Assembly: GCA_035403225.1 (NCBI GenBank)
Contig: DAONET010000032.1
Coordinates: 1 to 26,941, forward strand
From: DAIRDK01 sp035403225
GTDB lineage: Bacteria > Bacteroidota > Bacteroidia > Bacteroidales > FEN-979
Reading direction: 5' to 3'
DNA: 26,941 nt
A model generated the notes under the pieces. It saw only the letters and a program-made list of their open reading frames with translations. It did no database searches and was not told the origin of the DNA. Position 1 is the stretch's first letter. Each line of letters opens with the position of its first letter. Below are positions 7,805 through 16,013 of this stretch, piece by piece. Made by a program: the position numbers and the translations under genes.

Positions 7805-9049
7805 ATGAAATCCACTCTTGTCACTGAAAATATCAGGATCTCGCTGAACTCCATCCGTTCGCACCTCCTTCGCACCATCCTGACGGTTCTTATCATCGCT
7901 TTTGGTATTATGGCCCTGGTGGGCATCCTTACCGCCACGGAATCGATCAAGTATTACCTGACCAAGAATTTCACCTCCATGGGGGCCAACACCTTCACCA
8001 TCCGCAACCGGACCATGAATGTTCACATGGGAGGCGAGCGGAGCCGTGAGACATGGTTCGAACCCATCACCTTTGCCCAGGCTCAGTTGTTCAAGGAACG
8101 CTTTACCTTTCCGGCCTATACCTCTGTCTTCACCGGCGCCACCGGCAGCGGCACCGTCAAGTACGGTTCAAACAAAACCAATCCCAATACCCGGGTGAAC
8201 GGTGTGGATGAGGAGTACCTCCTGACATCAGGAGATGAGATCGCTTCAGGCAGAAATTTTACGCATAACGAAGTGTTCTATGGCTCCATGGTAGCCGTGG
8301 TTGGTCCTGCCATCATCAAAGACATCTTTAAAAACCACGAAGATCCTATCGATAAGATCATCTCCATCGGACCGGGGAAATATAAGATCGTCGGGGTGCT
8401 GAAGGAAAAAGGCTCCAGCATGGGGTTCAGCGGCGACCGCTCGGTCATGCTGCCCCTCAATAACGTACGCGTTCATTTTCCGCGTCCGAATATGTCGTTC
8501 ACCATCAATGTCCTTGTCAAGAACCAGACCCAGATGGAAATGGGAATAGGGGAGGCCACCAGCGTGTTGCGCAACATCCGGAAAGTGCCGGTAGGCCTTG
8601 ACAACACCTTCGAGATCAGCAAGAGTGACGACATCGCCAAGATGCTGATCGAGAATATCAAGTATGTGACGATCTCTGCGACCATCATTGGTTTGATCAC
8701 CCTGGTCGGTGCTGCTATCGGGCTGATGAACATCATGCTTGTTTCTGTGACGGAGCGCACCCGCGAGATCGGGATCCGCAAAGCCATCGGGGCCACCCGG
8801 ATGATGGTCCGGAATCAGTTCCTGGTAGAAGCCATCGTGATCGGACAGTTAGGTGGTATTTTAGGGATCGTGCTTGGTATCCTGGTTGGTAATATCATTT
8901 CCCTGGTCATCGGCAGCACCTTCATCATTCCCTGGATGTGGATCATTCTGGGAGTGATTATCTGTTTCGTGGTGGCCCTGATCTCCGGGATCATCCCTGC
9001 CCAGAAGGCCGCCAACCTCGATCCCATCGAATCACTCAGGTACGAATAA
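7805..9049 (+). CDS. MacB/FtsX-type ABC transporter permease
   Basis: A 414-residue protein with the MacB plan. There is an N-terminal transmembrane helix after a short cytoplasmic tail (about residues 21-43, LLRTILTVLIIAFGIMALVG), a large extracytoplasmic domain (about 50-280), and three C-terminal helices with the FtsX block between the first two (TERTREIGIRKAIGATRMMVRNQFLVEAIVIG). It ends NLDPIESLRYE, the usual MacB permease terminus. Such permeases work mechanically with a LolD/MacB ATPase, exporting peptides, lipoproteins or drugs rather than importing solutes. No ATPase, MFP or TolC-like gene is in this window, so the partner must be elsewhere; substrate unknown. An AGGA element precedes the ATG. 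It lies between upp and a helicase gene, with gaps of 14 and 3 bases. Confidence 0.92.
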   Translation: MKSTLVTENIRISLNSIRSHLLRTILTVLIIAFGIMALVGILTATESIKYYLTKNFTSMGANTFTIRNRTMNVHMGGERSRETWFEPITFAQAQLFKERFTFPAYTSVFTGATGSGTVKYGSNKTNPNTRVNGVDEEYLLTSGDEIASGRNFTHNEVFYGSMVAVVGPAIIKDIFKNHEDPIDKIISIGPGKYKIVGVLKEKGSSMGFSGDRSVMLPLNNVRVHFPRPNMSFTINVLVKNQTQMEMGIGEATSVLRNIRKVPVGLDNTFEISKSDDIAKMLIENIKYVTISATIIGLITLVGAAIGLMNIMLVSVTERTREIGIRKAIGATRMMVRNQFLVEAIVIGQLGGILGIVLGILVGNIISLVIGSTFIIPWMWIILGVIICFVVALISGIIPAQKAANLDPIESLRYE

Positions 9050-9052
9050 ATA

Positions 9053-10486
9053 ATGGATGCCTCGTTCGTCAGAAAGTATCTGGAACAGTCATTTCCGTAT
9101 GAGCCGACCGCCGGACAGCAGGACTTGCTGGATCGTCTCTCGCGTTTTCTTACCATATCCTGGAAAGATCCTGAAGCGGTGTTCATCCTCCGCGGTTATG
9201 CCGGGACGGGCAAAACAACCGTCGTCCGCTCACTGGTCAATGTGTTGCCGCGGCTGAATCTCCGCACTGTTCTCATGGCGCCGACCGGACGGGCTGCGAA
9301 AGTTCTTTCGTCATACACCCATCGCCCGGCCAACACGATCCACCGGAAGATCTATTTCGCATGGACCGGTAAGGAAGGACGCATCGAACTCCGGATGCAG
9401 GAGAATAAACACCGCAACACCCTGTTCATCATCGACGAAGCTTCCATGATCCAGCACGGAACGTCGGAAGGGCAGCTCTTTTCGGGCAGGGACCTGCTCG
9501 AGGACCTCTTTATGTATGTCAGGTCAGGAGAGAACTGCCGGCTGATGCTGATCGGCGATTCGGCCCAGCTTCCACCGGTGGGTTTGCCGACCAGCCCCGC
9601 CCTGGACCTGCAATACCTGGAACATTCGTTCCATATCCGCATTGAGACTTGTGAACTGAAAGAGGTGGTGCGGCAGTCGATGCGATCGGGCGCTCTCTTC
9701 AATGCGACCCGTATCAGGACACAGATTTCGGCGGGGACCTTTGCTTTCCCGTTTTTCGATCTCTCCGGTCATACAGATGTAACGCGGCTCCGGAGCGCCG
9801 AACTGGAAGATGAGCTGAATACCGCCTTTGCTTCCTCCCGTCGCGAAAACAGCGTGGTGATCTGCCGCTCGAACAAGCGGGCCAACCTCTTCAACCGGGA
9901 GATCCGGCGGCGGGTGCTGTACCTCGAAGGGGAGATCGCCGCCGGCGAGTACCTGATGATTGTGAAGAACAACTATTTCTGGCTTCCGGCCGGATCATCG
10001 GCCGGGTTCATCGCCAACGGCGACATCGTGGAATTGATGCGGATCCGTAAGATCGAGGAATTGTATGGCTTTCGTTTTGCCGAAGTCACGGTCAGGTTTA
10101 TTGATTATCCCGAAGAGAAGGAACTGGACGTGGTCATCTTACTCGATACCCTGATGTCGGAATCAGCTTCCCTGCCGCAGGCAGACAACAACAAGCTGTT
10201 TCAGGCAGTCATGGAGGATTACCAGTCACTCTCTTCCCGCAAAGCCCGCCTCGAGAAGGTCAAAGCCAACCCCTGGTTTAACGCGTTGCAGGTCAAGTAC
10301 GCGTACGCACTGACCTGCCACAAGACCCAGGGGGGGCAGTGGGACACGGTGTTTGTAGACCAGGGATATCTGAACGACAAGATGATGAATGCCGAATACC
10401 TCAGATGGCTCTATACTGCCGTGACCCGTACCACCAAACGACTTTTCCTGGTAAATTTCGAAGACCGTTTTTTCAGTCAGCCCTGA
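9053..10486 (+). CDS. RecD/Pif1-like superfamily 1 DNA helicase
   Basis: A 477-residue single-polypeptide SF1 helicase. Motif I (Walker A) is GYAGTGKTT (48-56), motif Ia MAPTGRAAKVL (75-85), motif II DEAS (128-131) and motif III GDSAQLPPVG (168-177). Towards the C-terminus there are the UvrD/RecD-C-like blocks ALTCHKTQGGQWDTVFVD (from 419) and YTAVTRTTKRLFLV (454-467). These motifs place it with the RecD2/Pif1-like 5'-3' helicases rather than UvrD. It lacks the long N-terminus of RecD2 and any nuclease domain. Proteins of this size and make-up are widespread in Bacteroidota and usually annotated AAA ATPase; the cellular role is not established, DNA repair or replication-fork restart being likely. 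It starts 3 bases after the permease stop. It converges on the next gene with only 5 bases between stops. Confidence 0.92.
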   Translation: MDASFVRKYLEQSFPYEPTAGQQDLLDRLSRFLTISWKDPEAVFILRGYAGTGKTTVVRSLVNVLPRLNLRTVLMAPTGRAAKVLSSYTHRPANTIHRKIYFAWTGKEGRIELRMQENKHRNTLFIIDEASMIQHGTSEGQLFSGRDLLEDLFMYVRSGENCRLMLIGDSAQLPPVGLPTSPALDLQYLEHSFHIRIETCELKEVVRQSMRSGALFNATRIRTQISAGTFAFPFFDLSGHTDVTRLRSAELEDELNTAFASSRRENSVVICRSNKRANLFNREIRRRVLYLEGEIAAGEYLMIVKNNYFWLPAGSSAGFIANGDIVELMRIRKIEELYGFRFAEVTVRFIDYPEEKELDVVILLDTLMSESASLPQADNNKLFQAVMEDYQSLSSRKARLEKVKANPWFNALQVKYAYALTCHKTQGGQWDTVFVDQGYLNDKMMNAEYLRWLYTAVTRTTKRLFLVNFEDRFFSQP

Positions 10487-10491
10487 ATCTC

Positions 10492-11439
10492 TTACCAACC
10501 CACCAGCGTGATGCCAACGGTCCAGGGGTATAACTCCGGAGCTTTGCCATCCTTGAACATCGGGGTGAGAGAATAGGTCGTGAAGAAATTCAGGTACGAC
10601 CATCCGATTCTGACGGTAGCATCCAGTTTAAACGGATTCAGGTAATAAGAATCGTGGATTCTCCTTTTGGCGTGATCGGCTTCAAAGGAAGAAATAAAAT
10701 TTCCATTCGGATCAATCTGATACAGGGTCTGATCCCATTCGGTCAGCTCCTGTTTCTGGTAACTCTGAAGGCGAAGACCTCCGATCACACCGGCAGAAAT
10801 GTGGAAGCTGTTTATATCGTGTTCGTTGTTTGTCTGAAATTCAAACATCACCGGCAGGGTGAGGTACGAAACAAAGAGTTTGTTCTTTTTCGTGTTGACG
10901 ACATTGCCATCCTGGTCGATGATAGTCAATGGTTCCAGCACATCTTCTTCGGAATACAGCGTGTAATCCCGTTCGAAGAAGTAGTTGCTCAACTGGAACC
11001 CCAGACCGGAGGTGAAGCCGAATTTGTCGCCGATCAGGTTAACGTTCAACTCAAACGGGTTGAGGTTGACCATCATGGAGCGGGCGGTGTTCTGATCGAG
11101 GTAATTGTTTTCGGGGGGAAAACTCATCGAGAAATCCTGATCCGTGAAACCATTCCATCCAAAATCGACTCCTGCCCAATGCCCGTTGTAATGGCCTTTT
11201 TTAGAACCGCAAAAAGGAACGGTACCCCAATTGGTGCCGTGACCATGACTTCCTTTGTGAATATAAATCACCATGGTGTCGTTGTCACTGGTTTCGACTT
11301 TTACGTTTCCCACCTCGAAATTACCTTTCTCATGGCGGTCACATTTTTTTTCTTCCTGATCCTGCGCACTGGCGGAAGTCAGCATAAACATAAACGCCAT
11401 TGATAAGGCAACGGCTACATAATTCTTCATTGTCTTCAT
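10492..11439 (-). CDS. Secreted outer-membrane beta-barrel protein, function unknown
   Basis: A 315-residue protein with a clear Sec signal peptide (MKTMKNYVAVALSMAFMFMLTSASA, predicted cut after Ala25). The mature N-terminus is charged and rich in His and Gly (residues about 31-83, with Cys33 and Cys77). From GHWAGVDFGWNGF onward, amphipathic strands alternate in the manner of the small PorT-like outer-membrane barrel families of Bacteroidota (FGFTSGLGFQLSNYFF, LFVSYLTLPVMFEFQ, FHISAGVIGGLRLQ, LDATVRIGWSYLNFFTTYSL). The chain ends in an aromatic residue (VGITLVGW), as beta-barrels often do. I do not recognise a specific member. A second start at 11430 (MKNYV) would also give a good signal peptide. 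It is 59 bases downstream of lepA, with no clear promoter or terminator between, so read-through from lepA is possible. Confidence 0.82.
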   Translation of the reverse strand: MKTMKNYVAVALSMAFMFMLTSASAQDQEEKKCDRHEKGNFEVGNVKVETSDNDTMVIYIHKGSHGHGTNWGTVPFCGSKKGHYNGHWAGVDFGWNGFTDQDFSMSFPPENNYLDQNTARSMMVNLNPFELNVNLIGDKFGFTSGLGFQLSNYFFERDYTLYSEEDVLEPLTIIDQDGNVVNTKKNKLFVSYLTLPVMFEFQTNNEHDINSFHISAGVIGGLRLQSYQKQELTEWDQTLYQIDPNGNFISSFEADHAKRRIHDSYYLNPFKLDATVRIGWSYLNFFTTYSLTPMFKDGKAPELYPWTVGITLVGW

Positions 11440-11498
11440 AACATTTAATTTTATTATTTGTCATAAGACGAAGATCGAAAAAAAATGTTACAATCTAA

Positions 11499-13289
11499 TC
11501 AGGAATCCAGTTTAAGGACAGCCAGGAATGCTTTTTGAGGGACTTCCACGTTACCAATCTGGCGCATACGTTTCTTCCCTTTCTTCTGTTTTTCGAGGAG
11601 TTTCCGTTTACGGGTGATATCGCCTCCGTAACACTTGGCGGTCACATCTTTCCTGACGGCCTTGACGGTTTCCCGGGCGATGATCTTGGCTCCGATAGCG
11701 GCCTGGATGGCGACATCGAACTGCTGACGTGGGATATATTCTTTCAGTTTGAGACAGAATTTTCTTCCGAAGTCATAAGCGTTGTCGCGATGCAACAAGG
11801 TAGAGAGGGCATCCACGGGGTCGCCGTTCAGGAGGATGTCGAGTTTAACCAGGTCGGCCATTTTGAAGCCGGAGGTATAATAATCGAAAGAGGCGTAGCC
11901 TTTGGAGATGCTTTTCAGCCGGTCGTAGAAGTCGAACACGATCTCTCCCAGCGGGAGTTCTACGGTCAGCTCGATGCGGTCGGTGGTGAGATAGACCTGA
12001 TTCTTCAGCGTTCCCCTCTTATCGATGCAGAGCTTCATGATGGCGCCCATGTATTCCGAGCGGGTGATGATGTTGGCGTTGATATAAGGTTCTTCGATGT
12101 GGTCGATACTGGTGATGGGCGGGAGCCCCGAGGGATTGTGAACTTCCATTTCTTCCCCTTTCGTCGTGAACGCTTTGTAGGAGACGTTAGGGACGGTGGT
12201 GATCACATCCATATCGAACTCACGATCGAGTCTTTCCTGGACGATCTCCATGTGGAGGAGTCCCAGGAATCCGCAGCGGAAGCCGAAACCCAGGGCAGCG
12301 GATGATTCCGGCTCGAAGGTGAGCGAAGCATCATTGAGGTGGAGCTTCTCGAGGGAATCGCGCAGCACCTCATAGTCGTCGGCATCAACGGGATAGATAC
12401 CGGCGAACACCATCGGTTTGACCGCTTCGTATCCGGCGATGGCTTTTTCACAGGGACGGTCCACCTGGGTGATGGTATCGCCGACTTTTACCTCCTTGCT
12501 GGTTTTGATCCCCGAGATGATGTACCCGACATCGCCTGCCAGCAGCTCCTGACGCGGCTGAGGGCGTAACTGCAGGATGCCGATCTCGTCGGCGTGGTAA
12601 TCTTTGCCGGTGTTGACGAATTTCACATGATCACCGGTCTTCAGCGTTCCATTCATGATGCGGAAGTAGGCGATGATGCCGCGGTAGGAATTAAACACGG
12701 AATCGAAGATCAGTGCCTGGAGCGGCGCATCGGGATCGCCGGTGGGGGCGGGGATGCGGTGGATGATATGCTGAAGGATGGTATCGACACCCGCGCCGGT
12801 CTTGGCGCTGGCCTCGATGATGTCGGCCCGGTCGCACCCGATGAGGTCCACGATCTGATCTTTCACCTCTTCGATCATGGCGTTGTCCATGTCGATCTTG
12901 TTCAATACCGGTATGATGGTCAGGTCATGTTCGATGGCCAGGTAGAGGTTGGAGATGGTCTGCGCCTGGATTCCCTGGGTGGCATCCACCACCAGGAGAG
13001 CTCCTTCGCAGGCCGCGATGGCCCTTGATACCTCGTAGGAGAAATCCACATGCCCGGGAGTGTCGATCAGGTTGAGAATGTACTTCTCTCCTCCTGACTC
13101 GTAATTCATCTGGATGGCGTGGCTCTTGATGGTGATGCCGCGCTCCCGTTCCAGGTCCATGTCGTCAAGCACCTGCTCCTGAAAATCACGGGCCGAGATG
13201 GTATTGGTCATCTCCAACAGGCGATCGGCCAGGGTGCTTTTGCCATGGTCAATGTGAGCGATGATGGAAAAATTGCGGATGTTTTTCAC
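11499..13289 (-). CDS. lepA: Elongation factor 4 (LepA), ribosome back-translocating GTPase
   Basis: A 596-residue protein of normal LepA length starting MKNIRNFSIIAHIDHGKST, essentially the family's canonical N-terminus. GTPase motifs are G1 AHIDHGKST (11-19), G3 DTPGH (76-80) and G4 NKID (130-133). The LepA-specific basic C-terminal domain is present (GGDITRKRKLLEKQKKGKKRM and VPQKAFLAVLKLDS). LepA binds the ribosome and assists initiation, elongation fidelity or 30S maturation. The start codon is GTG, fixed by homology because no in-frame ATG gives the conserved MKNIRNFSIIAHIDHG start. A perfect -7 box (TATCTTTG) ends only 5 bases upstream of that GTG, so the transcript may have almost no 5' leader. 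The T9SS type B gene ends 34 bases upstream on the same strand. Confidence 0.98.
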   Translation of the reverse strand: MKNIRNFSIIAHIDHGKSTLADRLLEMTNTISARDFQEQVLDDMDLERERGITIKSHAIQMNYESGGEKYILNLIDTPGHVDFSYEVSRAIAACEGALLVVDATQGIQAQTISNLYLAIEHDLTIIPVLNKIDMDNAMIEEVKDQIVDLIGCDRADIIEASAKTGAGVDTILQHIIHRIPAPTGDPDAPLQALIFDSVFNSYRGIIAYFRIMNGTLKTGDHVKFVNTGKDYHADEIGILQLRPQPRQELLAGDVGYIISGIKTSKEVKVGDTITQVDRPCEKAIAGYEAVKPMVFAGIYPVDADDYEVLRDSLEKLHLNDASLTFEPESSAALGFGFRCGFLGLLHMEIVQERLDREFDMDVITTVPNVSYKAFTTKGEEMEVHNPSGLPPITSIDHIEEPYINANIITRSEYMGAIMKLCIDKRGTLKNQVYLTTDRIELTVELPLGEIVFDFYDRLKSISKGYASFDYYTSGFKMADLVKLDILLNGDPVDALSTLLHRDNAYDFGRKFCLKLKEYIPRQQFDVAIQAAIGAKIIARETVKAVRKDVTAKCYGGDITRKRKLLEKQKKGKKRMRQIGNVEVPQKAFLAVLKLDS

Positions 13290-13294
13290 GGGCG

Positions 13295-13302
13295 CAAAGA
13301 TA
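13295..13302 (-). promoter_or_regulatory. -7 box immediately upstream of lepA GTG start
   Basis: The minus strand reads TATCTTTG, matching TAnnTTTG, with 5 bases between its last G and the lepA GTG codon. A transcript starting the usual few bases downstream would begin at or next to the start codon. No TTG lies at the -33 spacing, which weakens the call. Confidence 0.45.
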
Positions 13303-13323
13303 ACAAATTATCGCATCTCATGA

Positions 13324-15915
13324 TCACCGGAGGATGGTGACGAATCCATGCAAGGTGTACATCCTCGTTCCTTCCAGCGTTAGCTCAAAAACATCGCATA
13401 CATACAGGTACACTCCGTCGCTGCAAGGTTGTCCCGTATCTTCATCTTCGCCGTTCCATTGGATGTACGGGTCGGAAGTATGGAACACCTGTTTGCCCCA
13501 TCTGTTTACGATCACCAGGTTGATCTTTTCCGCCACCGTCGGGTCAAAGGGGACGAAGAGGTCGTTTTTGTCATCTCCGTTGGGCGTGAAGACATTCGGC
13601 AGCCGGTAGGCGTTGCACGGCGGCACACAGATGGTGTCGCTGAACGGGCCGACATTCCCCGTCGAGTCGATCGCGCAGATGACGTAACAGCCGATCACGG
13701 AATAAGGAGGAGTATGGGTATAACTGGTATCGGCGGTACCCGGGATGCTGTCGATCAGGGTTAATGGTTGCGACGACTGCTGCGCATAGTAGATCAGGAC
13801 CTTCGAGATATCATGCGAGCAGCTGTCACCGGCAAAAGTCCAGCTTAAGGTGTTGAGATGCTTATCGCAGTCGGTAGCGACATTCAGGTCGGGTGTACAG
13901 GGAGGGATATTATCCACCGGTATCCCGCAGTTGATCTGTGAAAAGTTGATAATGGGATCTATAAAACCCGAAGCCGAGTAATGCCCTACGCTCTTTACCA
14001 GATAACAATATTCGTCTCCGTTACGGAGTCCCTTGTCTCTGTATGCGTTTGTGACGCTGTATCCGGCCAGCTCAAAGGTGCCGGAGAGAGGTTCCCGGCG
14101 GTAGATGGCGAAGGTGTCGTTGGTCCAGGGAACATCATTATTCCAGGAGAGGATGAGTGTTTCGTCGGTGGGACTGATGGTGAGGAACATCGAGGAGGCG
14201 GGTTGCGACGAGCCGATCAGGAAACGGTTTCCGGGTGTGATGTTGTAGATGTCGACCCGGTAGATGAATCCGTAATCCCTGGTGTTAAGAAGCGTATCGG
14301 TGTAAAGGGTGTCGTTCAGGTTTTCGGTGGAATCGATAGCGGTAAAGGAGACAGGCAGGTCGGACCGTGACCGGAGCAGTTTGTATTTGTAGGGTCCGGG
14401 TGCCTGGAGGGTGTCAATCTCCGTCGGTTTCGACCAGGCGATGTACACCGATCCGGTGGCGACATCGGTGGTATTAATACTGACGTTGGTCAACACGGGG
14501 ACATCGCGTCGCAGCTGGGTACAGGCTTCATTGGAAGCGTATCCTTCGGCTTTGTCGGCATAAACGGCCACTACCAGGTAGCAATAGCGGATACCCTGGA
14601 AGAGTCCTGTTCCCCCGTTGTTGTCGAGGAACGTGGTCTGGGTGATATCACTGATACTCCCGATCTGCCGGTATCCCAGGTAGGGTGGAACGCCGGTCTC
14701 GCAATACCCATGAACATACCCGGTAGAATCAGCTTTGCGATAGATGAGATACCCGGTGGCATTCTGACAGGCATAGGCATCCCAGCTGAGGGTGATGTTG
14801 TTGCCGAGCGGAACGGCTGCCAGGTTCTCCGGAGCCGGTCCCACGACGCGGATCTTCATGGAACGCATGCTGACCAGGTTAACAGGCACGCCGTCATCGA
14901 TGGCTTTAAAATAGACCTGGTAACTTGATTTTTTGACATGATTGCATACGGTATTCCAGGTAAAGAGTGCGGTCACATCGCCGGTGCCGGTGGCCGGAGA
15001 AGGAGAGAGCGTGGCATGGTTTTCATTCAGGATAAAAGGTCCGCCGGTGCCGGTGAGGGTGATGAGGTCGTTGGGGTTATCGGTTGCATGCACGGAGAAA
15101 GTAAGTTGCCGGCCCGCTTCGACGCAGGTGTCGGCGATCGGGTCGATTACGGGTGGTGTGTTGTTGCAGGCCACCACCTCGATCTGCATGTCGCGTAGGA
15201 TACTCCCGATCTTAGCTCCGTCTCTCCATTCTTCGATCAGGATCGCGATGTTGTACTCTCCCTGGGCAGTGGGGCTGTCCCATACCAGGTCGCCGGTGAC
15301 GGGGTCGAGGGTAAAGAAGTCGGAGGCCGCTGGCAGGGTATAGCCCGGGATGGGAAGACCCATGGCGCCGTAGCAGGACACCAGGTGATAGGAGAGGCTG
15401 TCGCCATCTACATCATATGCTCCCGGGTTGTGGTAAAATGGTTGCCCGACACAGGCATTGTCGACGGGTGGCATCAGCAGCACCGGGGAGTTATTGTATC
15501 CTGTGAAGGGGTTGATCACCAGCTCGGAATAAATAAAAAGCGGGACATTGATAGAGTTGGGGATATTCACAATGCCGCCGTTGCGGTTAGGGTCCTCGCA
15601 GGAGATGATATAGGAAGAGGGGCCGGGAAAGGTATGCTGGCCCTTGTACATGTTATAGGAGATGTCATTATCAAGATCGATGACCTTTTTCCGGGGAATA
15701 TCGCTGGTCGTTCCGTCGCCCCAGTCGATGGTCAGGTAATCACGGTACGCGTTGACAGGACTCAGGGTGTAGGTGTATGAGATGAGGGTGATCTCATAAG
15801 TCAGCCCAGAGACATGGGTGTACGTGATCTCTGCGGCGCGTTGGTGAGTCGCCAGGACCAACAGGGGTGTCAGGCTGAAACCGAGTAGCCAGGCCAAGGA
15901 GAATATCCTTTTCAT
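13324..15915 (-). CDS. T9SS-secreted protein with gliding-motility type C-terminal domain (type B sorting signal)
   Basis: From ATG at 15915 this is an 863-residue secreted protein beginning MKRIFSLAWLLGFSLTPLLVLA (signal peptide). Next comes a domain starting THQRAAEITYTHVSGLTYEITLISYTYTL with WGDGT, which I recognise from large Bacteroidota surface proteins. A cadherin/PKD-like stretch follows (DVDGDSLSYHL), then about three fibronectin III-like repeats (NITLSWDAYACQNATGYLIYRK; LILSWNNDVPWTNDTFAIYRR; HLNTLSWTFAGDSCSHDISK). The C-terminus has PNVFTPNGDDKNDLF, VIVNRWGKQVF and SDGVYLYVCDVF, the CHU_C/gliding motility-associated (TIGR04131-type) domain used for T9SS export and surface anchoring. 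ATG at 15924 (MPLMKR) is an equal alternative. A start at 16101 is rejected because it precedes the signal peptide and overlaps the divergent rsh gene. Ligand and role are unknown. Confidence 0.9.
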   Translation of the reverse strand: MKRIFSLAWLLGFSLTPLLVLATHQRAAEITYTHVSGLTYEITLISYTYTLSPVNAYRDYLTIDWGDGTTSDIPRKKVIDLDNDISYNMYKGQHTFPGPSSYIISCEDPNRNGGIVNIPNSINVPLFIYSELVINPFTGYNNSPVLLMPPVDNACVGQPFYHNPGAYDVDGDSLSYHLVSCYGAMGLPIPGYTLPAASDFFTLDPVTGDLVWDSPTAQGEYNIAILIEEWRDGAKIGSILRDMQIEVVACNNTPPVIDPIADTCVEAGRQLTFSVHATDNPNDLITLTGTGGPFILNENHATLSPSPATGTGDVTALFTWNTVCNHVKKSSYQVYFKAIDDGVPVNLVSMRSMKIRVVGPAPENLAAVPLGNNITLSWDAYACQNATGYLIYRKADSTGYVHGYCETGVPPYLGYRQIGSISDITQTTFLDNNGGTGLFQGIRYCYLVVAVYADKAEGYASNEACTQLRRDVPVLTNVSINTTDVATGSVYIAWSKPTEIDTLQAPGPYKYKLLRSRSDLPVSFTAIDSTENLNDTLYTDTLLNTRDYGFIYRVDIYNITPGNRFLIGSSQPASSMFLTISPTDETLILSWNNDVPWTNDTFAIYRREPLSGTFELAGYSVTNAYRDKGLRNGDEYCYLVKSVGHYSASGFIDPIINFSQINCGIPVDNIPPCTPDLNVATDCDKHLNTLSWTFAGDSCSHDISKVLIYYAQQSSQPLTLIDSIPGTADTSYTHTPPYSVIGCYVICAIDSTGNVGPFSDTICVPPCNAYRLPNVFTPNGDDKNDLFVPFDPTVAEKINLVIVNRWGKQVFHTSDPYIQWNGEDEDTGQPCSDGVYLYVCDVFELTLEGTRMYTLHGFVTILR

Positions 15916-15951
15916 GAGAGGCATCCGGATGGTGCGTTTGAATGAGATGAA

Positions 15952-15959
15952 CAAAGGTA
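15952..15959 (-). promoter_or_regulatory. -7 box for the T9SS type B gene
   Basis: The minus strand reads TACCTTTG, a full TAnnTTTG match, 36 bases before the ATG at 15915. It lies 22 bases from the oppositely directed rsh -7 box, forming a compact divergent promoter region. No clear -33 TTG. Confidence 0.55.
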
Positions 15960-15981
15960 ACAATCCTGCCCGGATTTTTCC

Positions 15982-15989
15982 TAACTTTG
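15982..15989 (+). promoter_or_regulatory. -7 box for rsh
   Basis: TAACTTTG matches TAnnTTTG and lies 24 bases before the ATG at 16014. It overlaps the TTG codons that could otherwise be taken as rsh starts, which argues for a start at 16005 or 16014. No clear -33 TTG. Confidence 0.55.
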
Positions 15990-16013
15990 TTGTGCTCAAA
16001 GAGGATGCACGGA

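Noticed and set aside
15987..16013. TTG start for rsh at 15987
   Set aside because: The TTG overlaps a perfect -7 box, so it should not be transcribed, and ATG at 16005 or 16014 fits the family better.
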